From assembly GCA_036362985.1 (NCBI GenBank), contig JAYGXS010000003.1, positions 68,616,904 to 68,680,903 on the forward strand: DNA of 64,000 nucleotides. Direction: 5' to 3'. Each line of letters begins with the position of its first letter. Within the stretch, counting starts at the first letter, position 1. The notes beneath the pieces were generated by a model. The model was not told the DNA's origin, made no database searches, and saw only the letters and a program-made list of their open reading frames with translations. Source of the DNA: Ligula intestinalis (taxonomy: Eukaryota > Platyhelminthes > Cestoda > Diphyllobothriidea > Diphyllobothriidae). Below are positions 22,720 to 31,870 of the stretch, one piece after another. The translations under genes and the position numbers were made by a program.

Positions 22720-24335
22720 AACAAACGGCTGTCTGCTTTCTTAATCTTGGTTTCACTGGCTCCGAAATCAATAATCTGAGGGTGCGCACGAAGTAGATGT
22801 CTGCTGCCTGCTCAAAATCAGAAACCCCGAGTGGGATGCCAAAGAAATAAACAGCTCGAGGGATCAACACGCATTGAAGTAGGTACCACAACAGCCTACG
22901 CGACTCTTCTGGTATACAGTGCGGCGACAGCTCTTTCGTAGCATGCGCCCTGTGTAATACTTGCATGGGAACTAGCAAATAACGAGCTGGCTTACGGGCG
23001 ACTTTACGAACATTTAGGCTGTCTCCTTGTACGCGCCAACATTAGCTGCCAAACAGCGCGATAAGGCGGTCTTATACTCGCAGCTGCACGAATTATCCGA
23101 AAGACTCCCTCCGCGGTAATCTGCTGATGGTCGCCAGGCCTGACTTGGCGCGGTGACTCTCCAAACAGTTCACATTTTAGCCACCTTGGACTTGGCTTTC
23201 GACACGACACAGGTAAGAGAATGTTGAAAGCTGGCGATCAGATATGGCTAGTTGTCACCAACACGTGCTTCCAGGGTCGCCACAAAGGTGTGCTGACCTG
23301 ATATTCAGACGACAGTCATATACCAGTCGAATCGACTAGATTCTGGACAGTTTGAGGTTCAGCAATTGGGTTCACGATAGCAGATCAGTGTGTGGTACCG
23401 ACACAGGTAAGGTCCATGTTTTCGCACGCACACGCCTAAAAGTTAACCTGTCAGCCGTACCCAAATTGTCTCATGCAATATGTCCCGATGTCAAACCAAC
23501 GACTAAAAGTTAGCACAGCTGTGACTGTCTCATTTTGCAACTGAAGTCGAAGGTAAAAGTAGTAGCCAACGGTCAGAATTGAAGTTAGCCGTCTAGGAGG
23601 CGACTGAGAAAAAAAATTGCTCAGATTCACTCAGCGGTGCCGCAGCGACTGGAGCGGAGGAATAACATCTTAGTTTTCTGTTAAGGTAACTTACACTATG
23701 TCCCATAACTAATAGAGGGGTTGGGCAGATTTGAAAAATTCATTTAACCCAATTCTGAAAAATTCGGCGGCCTCGGGAAATTGACCCAAGTGTGACTAAA
23801 CTCGCAGCTCGTGTCTGCGCACCGCTCCCTCGTGCTCGGTCATACGCATCTGCAATCGCTTGCCCGTTTCCTCTACATAGTTCACTTCGCAGGAACTGCA
23901 GTTGATCCAGCACACGACGTTGAGCCAAGTTTGATTAAACTCGCAGCTCCCGGTGGGCACCCCATAGCTCAGTTGGCTAGAGCGTTGTCTGTACTAAAGC
24001 CTTCCCCTCGCTACAGTGGGTTTGAATTCCACTGAGCCCGCCAACGTTTTCACAATTGGTTCATTCTAACTACCAATTTCAGAAACTTGTGGTAAAGAAT
24101 GTTAGGGATTACTGGGCTGAAACAGCGACCTCCATAGAGCAGGCCTCAAACGCTGATGACACTCGAAAACAACCAAATTATCCACCATGACTGTAAGCAG
24201 TCGATAGCCATTTATTTATTTTTTCACTTCGCCGCAGCGTTGGATTCCGTCCATCATGAGCACATGTGGCGGATAATGGAACTAGACGGTAAGCTGGCAA
24301 AAAGCATTGTCATTTAACGATCTACTATCATTCCC
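22720..24335 (+). mobile_element. RTE copy RTE-3, old and interrupted
   Basis: On the plus strand the RTE protein can be followed as broken pieces in order. EN middle is at about 22760-23010 (DNA-level match to RTE-1). EN core is at 23090-23290 (SHLGLGFRHDTGKRML then VTNTCFQGRHKGVLT). The linker start RTRLKVNLSAVPKL is near 23430. ETATSIEQASNADDTRKQ-type linker is at 24105-24170. RT fragment FAAALDSVHHEHMWRIMELD is near 24230-24290. Stops and gaps are frequent, so this is the oldest of the three RTE copies. A SINE-1 pair interrupts it. Confidence 0.72.
23705..24065 (+). repeat. SINE-1 units interrupting RTE-3
   Basis: At 23705-23780 a minus-strand tail (GGGGTTGGGCAGATTTG, then CGGCCTCGGG) is visible. 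At 23920-24060 a plus-strand unit follows, with GCCAAGTTTGATTAAACTC, A-box-like CCATAGCTCAGTTGGCTAG and B-box-like TGGGTTTGAATTCC. This is an inverted arrangement like that at 7490-7915. Confidence 0.65.
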
Positions 24336-25117
24336 CAATTGTATTTGTTCTGTTGCATAACAATCTCTTTTGAGCGTTTGATATTCCGATCATCGTGCGT
24401 GAAGAAGTACAACACAACGTCATAAATGCCAGATAAAGCCGGCAAATACATAGTCATCGACTAGTTTAAACACGACGTGCATGTGAGGTGGGGAACGTAC
24501 AGAGAATTGACGCATGATACTGTAACGAGTAAATAAAATTATTCACATAGATGGACCTGGTGAATGTGAGGAGTTACTCGGACAACGCAAAAGGCATATT
24601 TATTTGAGGCTCTGCGCATTTATTGGGTTCATAAGCCAACTTCGTACATTAGATCCCTTTGGGCTGACTAGCGCATGTATCTTTCACTGCATACGCAGCT
24701 CGATTCCGGCGAACGAGGTCGATTTCGCTGACCAACGAGTCCGTTGAAAATTAAATAGGCCAAAAGTAACTTGATCACATTACTAACGTAGCACCATCGG
24801 AATGCGTTATTTAATCCCCCGCCTCCCCCGACTTCACCAAGTGATTCCATTAATGACGATTGCTACACAGTTTTCGCACGCCGTCAGTGCCGTTACATGA
24901 AACGCAATGACCCTGTGCAACCAAAAAGGAGAGCTAGAAATAGGACGGTATAGTCGAATTCCGCCCCATTCGCTGTCTTTGCCTTGTCCAGAAAGAGGGG
25001 CAAATGGCAGCGCGGAGGAGAGTGCAACCTCGTTCAAAAAATGAGAGTGGACCAGAGGGTCGAGTGAACGTTCATTAACGATTAGAAATATCTCCCGACC
25101 TAAACCGGCAAGACAAC
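24336..25117. other. No supported feature
   Basis: Unique-looking intron sequence. Confidence 0.35.
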
Positions 25118-25285
25118 GAGCTCGTGGCTCAATGGTTAGGACGTTTGACTCTGATCAAAAAGGTTGCGAGTTCGAGCGTCAGGTGGTGGGTCTGGGTATG
25201 ACTGGCTGACGACGGCTAATAAGCCAGAAACGGCCATTCCAGTCTTCCTGGTCTTTGCCGGTTATAATATTTGAATAAGACGGTT
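25118..25285 (+). repeat. tRNA-like SINE-2 copy
   Basis: A-box-like GCTCGTGGCTCAATGGTTAG and B-box-like GCGAGTTCGAGCG. The body contains ATGACTGGCTGACGACGGC and AATAAGCCAGAAACGGCC, and the end is TTTGCCGGTTATAATATTTG. Together with the other three copies it defines a family of about 170-200 bp. Confidence 0.7.
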
Positions 25286-25669
25286 TGCTGGTTGGGAATT
25301 CAGTCAAGTGGCCCCGTAGGCATGGTGGAACACGGAGTAAAGAGCGTACGAAAATGACATGTACAGTGCGCGATCTACCACATGCAAAATACCAAAACTT
25401 ACAAATGATTGACAATCATTCATAAACCAGCATAAGTACATGTACCAGAATTTTAAAATAATAATGAACACATTTCAGAAAAATTATAAAATTAATACTA
25501 CCTCCCCCCTAATCATATTACTTGGTTTAGGAATACCAAGTTATATAAGAAAAGCGTCAAATTCAGAAAAACGGGAAAAATTACTCTGTGACTGATAAAT
25601 TTAAATAGAAATGGAAGAGGATAGAATTGTAAACATACCACATTTATATATTAAGAGAACGATGAAATG
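25286..25669. other. No supported feature
   Basis: AT-rich intron sequence with no recognised repeat. Confidence 0.35.
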
Positions 25670-25900
25670 GATCCGACAAAGCAAAGGGAGATCCGAATGC
25701 CTATTTGTGGCTTGTTGGCCGTCATCAGCCAGTCATACAATCTCAAGGGTTGGATCCCACGAGATTTAAACCAGGAACCTTTGGTCATTGAGTTCAATAC
25801 TCTANNNNNNNNNNCACGAGATTTAAACCAGGAACCTTTGGTCATTGAGTTCAATACTCTACCACGGCACAACGGGGTCGGATCCATTTCATTTTGAGAA
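25670..25900 (-). repeat. tRNA-like SINE-2 copy spanning the assembly gap
   Basis: On the minus strand: GTGCCGTGGTAGAGTATTG, a B-box-like TGGTTTAAATCTC, ATGACTGGCTGATGACGGCC, AACAAGCCACAAATAGGC, and the end TTTGTCGGATCC. The N gap lies within the tRNA-like part. Confidence 0.62.
25758..25861. other. Assembly gap with duplicated flanks
   Basis: Ten N bases at 25805-25814 are flanked by two identical 47-bp copies (25758-25804 and 25815-25861). Identical flanks on both sides of a short placeholder gap are the mark of an unmerged contig overlap, so the true sequence most likely has a single copy. Confidence 0.85.
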
Positions 25901-27284
25901 CGTGCCTTTCGTCAAATTTATTTTGGAATGTTCCCTTAGTTCACAAGAAATTGCATGTTTACGATTCTATCACAAGCATTGGGTCATATTTGAAGCCCCA
26001 ACCAAACATGAAAACACGTTGACGATAACAATGAACGTCCACAAAGCTAAGATTAATTTGAAATTATTTTTTATTTGCCAGTGAATTAATTTATAGTGAT
26101 ATCGGCCGCACGCTCTCCTCTCTCGCGCACCTGGACCCTGTGGCAAGACAGAGTCAGAACCACTGGAGGCGGTATCAGGCACATTGACTGACAAAACTAA
26201 ACCGCCTGTCTAAACATGTCACACACGTCTGGTTGGCGCACAATGGACCGGGTTTTCACACAAACCGGAAAGGAAAGGCTCGGCTTCCATCAAAGTGGGC
26301 TGCCACAGAGGTCACCGTAAGAAGGAAACACTAGCCTGAATCTCCGTTTTGAGTGAAGGACCGAGTTATCTCGTCAGTTGGCAGCCTTACAGCATTCTTT
26401 TGAGAGAGAGAGAGAGATGGGGGGAGGGAGAATTCTTTATCTTGAAGTTAATATCCAAAATTTTCAACAAAAAATGGTTCCATTCACGAAGAGCCAAGGA
26501 TAAGGTAAGGTAAGGAGTCATGGTAAAATTTCAGAAAATATTAAAAGTTAAAGGTTTACACGATATCCATATCTGTTATGGAGACAGGTCGGCTTTCAAC
26601 TGCTCAATTTCTGTTTCTTCACACGTGAGGTAGCAAGCTTGGAATGGGGGTCTAGAGTGCTGATATGTCGGTGTGCTGCAAAACATATGACGGAAGCTTC
26701 GGCGCATAGTATTGAAAGACTTCACAGCCATCAGTTCAGAGTGGAGAGGATGAGCGACTTCACTAAGGATACGATTAGCAAATTGCTTGACTATTCTAAA
26801 GTGCTGCTTTATTATAAAGTCCGCTAAAAAGCATAGAAAACATAGGCTTTGAATGAGTCTTTATAATTGAAAAGGGCGTTAGGTTCTTTATATTGCGGAA
26901 ATGGGCTGAAAAGCTGTGGGAAAGGATTCCGCAAAGCCGAACTCACGCTCTAGTACCCCGCTTCCCTACATCAGTTCACTGTCCGAGCCGGTCAGCCATC
27001 TGACACTGAGATTGGAAATGAGATCGCAAATGACGAACAGAGTGTCTCGGTAACCTTCCCATGAGCTATTTTTATAGCGATGTAGACGTGCGTTGCATCT
27101 GCCCCGCTCTCTCCACAATATTCCATGAGAAGACAAGGTCAAACCAATCGGGAATAGGCGTGTTGGCAAATGGACACAATGACTCTCTGCAGAACACATG
27201 AATCAACGGAAGGGAGGGGGGGTGAGGACGCAGATATACCATCTAAAACCAAGAGTGCTTAGTCACTTTGTTCAGAAAATAAGT
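25901..27284. other. No gene; short GA run
   Basis: A GAGAGA run at about 26402-26418 and scattered chance frames. No exon or repeat recognised. Confidence 0.4.
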
Positions 27285-27560
27285 AAGGCATGGGGGTGTT
27301 GGCAAATTTGAAAAAGTCATTTAACCCGGCGGCATCGGTAGGTTGCGAAACCACGATAGCAGGGGGGAGGCTTCAGCAGAGCCAACGCTTAAAATACCTA
27401 AGCTACGAGGCCCCCTACCGGCAACAGTGAATTTAATCATACGTGCGTCAAGTTATCCGCCCAGCCTACCGCAAAGTATGGAATCCACCAATTCTGATGC
27501 ATTAAGCTGACTGCCCAAGCAGCATTTGCTAATCCGCAAGCTGTCTATCAGGTAAAATTA
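27285..27560 (-). repeat. tRNA-like SINE-1 unit
   Basis: Minus-strand unit with family head (GTGGATTCCATACTTTGC-like and TGATTAAATTCACTG), A-box-like GCCTCGTAGCTTAGGTA and degenerate B-box. The tail ends GACTTTTTCAAATTTGCC near 27310. Confidence 0.7.
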
Positions 27561-27564
27561 ATTA

Positions 27565-27740
27565 ATGGATGACTTAGCTGACTTGAAAAATTCCTCCAAC
27601 CCAGTAATGAGATTCAAACACACGCCAGCAAGAGGAAGGCCTTAGTACAACCAAGGCTCCAGTCAACTGAGCTACGAGGCCCCCACCGGGGGAGTAGCTT
27701 GTTTAACCACACGTTGGTCAAATAAATTAAAAGCAGAATG
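27565..27740 (-). repeat. tRNA-like SINE-1 unit, tandem with the previous one
   Basis: Same orientation as 27285-27560. The core is CCTCGTAGCTCAGTTGACTG and GTGTTTGAATCTC, with a shortened head (GTGGTTAAACAAGC). The spacing is as in the 13425-13850 pair. Confidence 0.68.
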
Positions 27741-28452
27741 ATGCGGCAAAGAGACGAATAGCCGCCACGCACAGAAGTCACCAGTCAGCACAAATGGACT
27801 AAACTTTGGAGGGTCACTACAACTGATAAGGCATATGGAGAAAGAACTGCCAAAGCAAATGGATGGGTCAGCCTTAGGAGAGTTTAACGTGAGAATTTCA
27901 AAAAGTAGGCTTCTACATTGCAGGCATCATGGCACAAAAACTAAATTTCGACCGAATCTGCCAAAACTTGAGAAACTTTTGTGATCGGACTTCCGACGAT
28001 TAGGAGAGTACAGCGATTGTCGTGTTGAGTCGTAAAAGGACCTGCTTCAAAGAAGACTTTGCTTTACGCCTACTTCAGTAAGGACAATGATACTTTTGAG
28101 TAAATACACACATTTTCTTACATCAAACTAATTTCCCAGGCTGCTGTGTGTCGAAGACTGAGATCATAGTTGCGCGTGCACATTCAGCTGTGAAAAATTA
28201 TTACTGAAGGGGGGAGGGAGTTTACACTTGAAACAGACGAATCACATTTTTACATCGAACGCAAATTTAGTGCATCAAGGAATAAAAAAGTGGACCATGT
28301 GGGAGGAACAAACAGCGAACTCTGCAGACTGTAAAAAAGTATCGAAAAAGCAACCACAATAGGCTGCCATTTTTCTTTAGCATGCTGTACAGTTAAGGCG
28401 TGCAGAAAACTAGTTGCACCGATTAGCAACAAAAGAGCCACTGCATAAGAAG
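27741..28452. other. No supported feature
   Basis: Unique-looking intron sequence. Confidence 0.35.
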
Positions 28453-28878
28453 TTAACAAATATTTTTAATGCTAATAAGGTCGCTCTGGAGCAAATCACT
28501 AACGATAAAAACCCTGTATAGAAGAAAACGAGGCAGACCAAAACAGCCCAGCAGTAAGCAAGACGTTATTTTTCGGCGAAAAAAAATCATCATCATCGGA
28601 TACCAGTTTAAACTACGAAACAGTAGGACGAGGATGGAAAGGTGGACTTTGATGTGCGGAAGGGGTGCGTTAAGCACCGACCTTCGTTTTTGGAGACCAT
28701 ATACCTCTGGGATTATTTGTTCATTTTTAAACGTGCCTGTGAAGATAGCCAAGATAGTCATGTGAAAAAGAGTTAACACGCAATACACTATGTTGTTGAA
28801 GAAGCGTCGAAGCCTACTAGTTTGGAATGCCATTTTATTCGGAAAGTGACCGCTCTGGCAGTTGACAACGCATATCAT
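28453..28878 (-). other. Unassigned 141-residue open frame, possibly a decayed transposase
   Basis: A long frame with hydrophobic stretches (NNIVYCVLTLFHMTILAIF) and a basic region (YGLQKRRSV). A neighbouring frame near 28590 reads SDDDDFFSPKNNVL, which loosely recalls the first catalytic Asp region of Merlin-type transposases. There is no start context, no splice logic and no second motif, so this could be chance. Confidence 0.2.
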
Positions 28879-30524
28879 TCACAACAAGATATTCATCGAC
28901 CTCGTGAAAGACGCCTCTGGTTTGAAATAAACTGTGTTGAATAGGTGTCACTAGTTTGTGGGACAACGTTCTGTTTACCGCTCAAAATAAATATACATCA
29001 AACAAAACTTACTACGCGAACTTCTAAATTGTTTAGACAACAATCGACCCCAATCAGTCACCTTCTACTTTTGCCAACAGCTCAGATCCCAATCTTACTA
29101 TGCTTAAGTATATTCACGCCTGTAGGAGAAACTTGCTAAAAAGTGGAGAAAGCCTTTTGAGTGCATGAAAAATTGGGCTTTATATTTGGCTTACATAAAG
29201 CAAACTAGCATTAACAATTTGACCGACAGACTTACTATGATATTGCCTGAAAAAGAGCAATCCATCGAATAATATTTTACCATTGCTACCACTTTTTCCC
29301 GTCCTCTCTCTAACGCACCTCACTTAGGTAAGTGTTTATGACCGGCTATTTAGTGTTAACACATTCAATATATCTGAAAATATCATCTTATTATTATATT
29401 TAACTCTGGCTCGTAATATACAGTCGATTTCCGGTATTAGCGGGGGTTAGCGACAAGAGCTACATGTAAATGGCTGAAATCCGCAAATATTTCAAAATCT
29501 TTATCGGTGATACCTACAATAAAAATGTTTATAACTGCCTACGTTAATATGCAAAAAAATATATATATTAAACTATCGGCTTAAAACACTTGAATGTTAC
29601 TTTAAAGTTCTTTTATAACACCAAACATAGAATTACAGGGATTGCAGCTGCGCGTGAGCACATCTACAGCTGTTATTCTTACCGAGGCGAGAACTTATCA
29701 AGTTATCCCTGTATTCAGACACAAATACTTTACATTAATATATTTAAGAAAAATTTAAATCATGTTTATCATAAAAATTCATTCAGTCATGGTACTAAAC
29801 AAAAATAGTTAGCTAATATTGTTGCTATGCCCTACAATCTATGAATACTGAACCACAAGTGGTCGAAGGTTAACTGAACCAGATTTCCAAATTTGCCATT
29901 AATAGCTAATGCATAAAAACCTACGGAAAACTGTACTCTTTATTTTAGAATAGACTCTTCGCCTATAGATGAATCTCTATTTAAGGATATACAGTAGATT
30001 CCACATCTTATAAAATGTCAACCAAAATTCTGAAATGTGTTTTCCATTTGAATAAATTACTTAAGCATGCTGTAATACTGACAATCGGACATCATCGCTT
30101 GCGATGGTCGAACAAACACAGCCTAATCCCAATACATTTCAGTCACGTCAGGATGCCGACTTTTGCACGAGCTCCTTTCTCACTACCTGAAAAAGTATAC
30201 CTAGTAAAAAAATGCTACTTAAGGAGTATGCATTTTACTCCCTGCTTCTCACTGCCCTTATAATTGCAAATATATTTTGCACAAAACATGCAGAAATATA
30301 TTTTTTCTGTCCTCCGTTGGTAGCCAATTATGCTTCCTTTAGACTTTATACTTGACTACAATGTATCTTCCGGTTTTAAAAAAAGTTTCTAATTATGAGA
30401 TTATGTGAATTCTTCCTCATAAATTATAGAAAAGTGGACTTTTCCTCAGACAGAATGTAGTTTGGAAACCTTCAATTAAAATGTTACCACCGGCAGCATG
30501 CAAGGTTATTAGGCAATTAATAAA
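28879..30524. other. No gene; possible DNA-transposon end at 29419
   Basis: AT-rich. The word ACAGTCGATTTCCGGTATTA at 29420, followed by AGCGGGGGTTAGCG and GAAATCCGCAAATATT, resembles a pogo/Tigger-type terminus, but no inverted partner was found. A similar direct word (ATACAGTAGATTCC) is at 29990. Confidence 0.25.
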
Positions 30525-30785
30525 CTTTAGGAAATCCTGCCTGGCAGTCAGCTTACTGCGCATGTATTGGTGGATTCCATACGTGCAGTAAAGCTGGGCA
30601 AACAAATCGAACCAAGCGTGATTAAATTCCCGGCGCATGATGAGTCTCGTAGCTCAAATGGTATTGTGTTAACTGCGAAAAAGACTTCCCTGTTGTGTGG
30701 GTTCGAACACACCGAGGCCGCGAATTTTGCACAATTGGTTCAATCGAATTATTGGAATCTTCCAAATCCCTAACATCCAAGGTTA
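30525..30785 (+). repeat. tRNA-like SINE-1 unit, first of a tandem pair
   Basis: Head GGAAATCCTGCCTGGCAGTC, GGTGGATTCCATACGTGCAG, GTGATTAAATTCCCGGCGC. The core is A-box-like TCTCGTAGCTCAAATGGTA and B-box-like GGGTTCGAACACACC, and the tail is TTGGTTCAATCGAATTATTG. It is about 250 bp long and closely matches the next unit. Confidence 0.82.
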
Positions 30786-31045
30786 GCCTAGTAGTCCGTC
30801 TCGTGGATCCTAGATGACTAATTAGGTAATCCTGCCTGGCAGTCAGTTTGCTGCGTCTGTATTGGTGGATTCCATACGTGCAGTAAAGCTGTGCAAACAA
30901 ATCAACCCAAGCGTGATTAAATTCATGGCACACGCTGAGCCTCGTAGCTCAAATGGTAGAGCGTTGGCTGCGCAAAAGCCCTCCCTGCTGTGTGGGTTCG
31001 ACTCCCAGCGAGGCCGCGAATTTTAAACTATTGGGTCAATCGAAA
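30786..31045 (+). repeat. tRNA-like SINE-1 unit with the best preserved promoter boxes
   Basis: Core CCTCGTAGCTCAAATGGTAG and GGGTTCGACTCCC. A tRNA-like acceptor stem can be drawn (GCCTCGT with GCGAGGC), together with a four-pair anticodon stem. However, the base before the would-be anticodon is C instead of T and the variable region is too long. That fits a tRNA-derived repeat, not a working tRNA gene. It ends about 250 bp from an ENTPD exon. Confidence 0.82.
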
Positions 31046-31295
31046 TAACTCTACTTGAGTAATTTGTTAGAACCAAAAACACATTTCAGAATTTTGGTTA
31101 ATATTCCATGAGATGGGAAATATACTGTATATTTTAAGACTTTTGAGGACATAAAATCAACCGCTTCTGTGTTACTGGAAGGTTTTTCAAAATGGTAAAA
31201 GATGTCATGAGACAGAGGACCTACTGCAAAACCGGTTGGTTAACAGGGATGATAGGGGTATCAGGATCACAATAGCAGAGGAATAGCATCCTTAC

Positions 31296-31506
31296 CGGAG
31301 GCATTATGTAGCACTTTAAATACGTGTACCCTGGAGCCGGTGCTGCCTGCGTCGATTACAACCCCATAACGGACGCCGCCTGCATCGAGGTTTTCAACGA
31401 CCGAAAGCACCCAACCAGTGAAGTGGTGCCCTAACACGGCCATAACGGCCACAAAAAGGCAACTTCCGACCAGTCCGATACACCTATCCCGCACGTCGCT
31501 TGAGGC
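31296..31506 (-). CDS. ENTPD5/6-like: ENTPD5/6-like nucleoside diphosphatase, exon with membrane anchor and apyrase region 1
   Basis: The exon lies between acceptor CCCTTCAG (31507-31514), which has a good pyrimidine tract, and donor GTAAGG (from 31295). It is 211 nt, phase 0 in and phase 1 out. It encodes a hydrophobic segment, CIGLVGSCLFVAVMAVLG, a likely signal anchor placing the enzyme as a type II protein in the secretory pathway or at the surface. VVENLDAGGVRYGVVIDAG and STGSRVHVFKVLHNAS follow. DAGSTGSRVHVF is apyrase conserved region 1, which binds the nucleotide phosphates. No ATG lies before the anchor in this exon, so an upstream exon must supply the start. Confidence 0.9.
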
Positions 31507-31670
31507 CTGAAGGGTCAGATAAAACAGGACTTAGTTGTGGTTTAAGACATGCACACATGCATACGGAAAGGAGATGAAGCGTGCATCAATAGTGTTAAAT
31601 GACGAGAAAAATCGCTAGCTTGGGCGCCACGGTCGACATCAGCCAGCACTCTCGAGGAGACAGAGTCTAC

Positions 31671-31769
31671 TTGTGCAGTGGGAAACACTATCGCAACATT
31701 TAGTCTATTGCGTCTTGAGACGTTTTTACCATTAGAAACAGCATTTTCTGGCTTATCTACCGCCATCAT
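31671..31769 (-). CDS. Possible first coding exon of the ENTPD5/6-like gene
   Basis: An ATG-ATG pair at 31769 opens a frame beginning MMAVDKPENAVSNG and VSRRNRLNVAIVF, a plausible short basic cytosolic tail. A donor CAA/GTAGAC at 31671 would leave phase 0, matching the next exon across a 164-bp intron. The donor is weak and the peptide has no family signature, so this is a guess from phase, position and topology. Confidence 0.33.
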
Positions 31770-31794
31770 TTCATGACAATCCATTTCGAGGCGG

Positions 31795-31870
31795 CACAAC
31801 TGAGACTCGAAACCAGAATCAGTTGGTCGTAAACCAAGGCTCTTACTACTTCATCAACGGGCTCGCGAAA
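31795..31870 (-). repeat. Degenerate tRNA-like sequence
   Basis: Minus strand: GCGAGCCCGTTGATGAAGTA with a B-box-like TGGTTTCGAGTCTC. It has general tRNA shape only, and could be a decayed SINE-2 head. Confidence 0.4.

Noticed and set aside
22697..22978. 93-residue minus-strand frame as a host exon
   Set aside because: The same bases align on the plus strand with the RTE endonuclease region of RTE-3, so the minus frame is its antisense shadow.
28469..28765. Plus-strand frame with RKRGRPKQPS, resembling an AT-hook
   Set aside because: A single short basic motif in a frame with no other support, antisense to another unassigned frame; likely chance.
30945..31020. A functional tRNA gene
   Set aside because: Promoter boxes and an acceptor stem are present, but the anticodon loop lacks the invariant T before the anticodon, the variable region is too long, and the sequence is part of a multi-copy 250-bp repeat.
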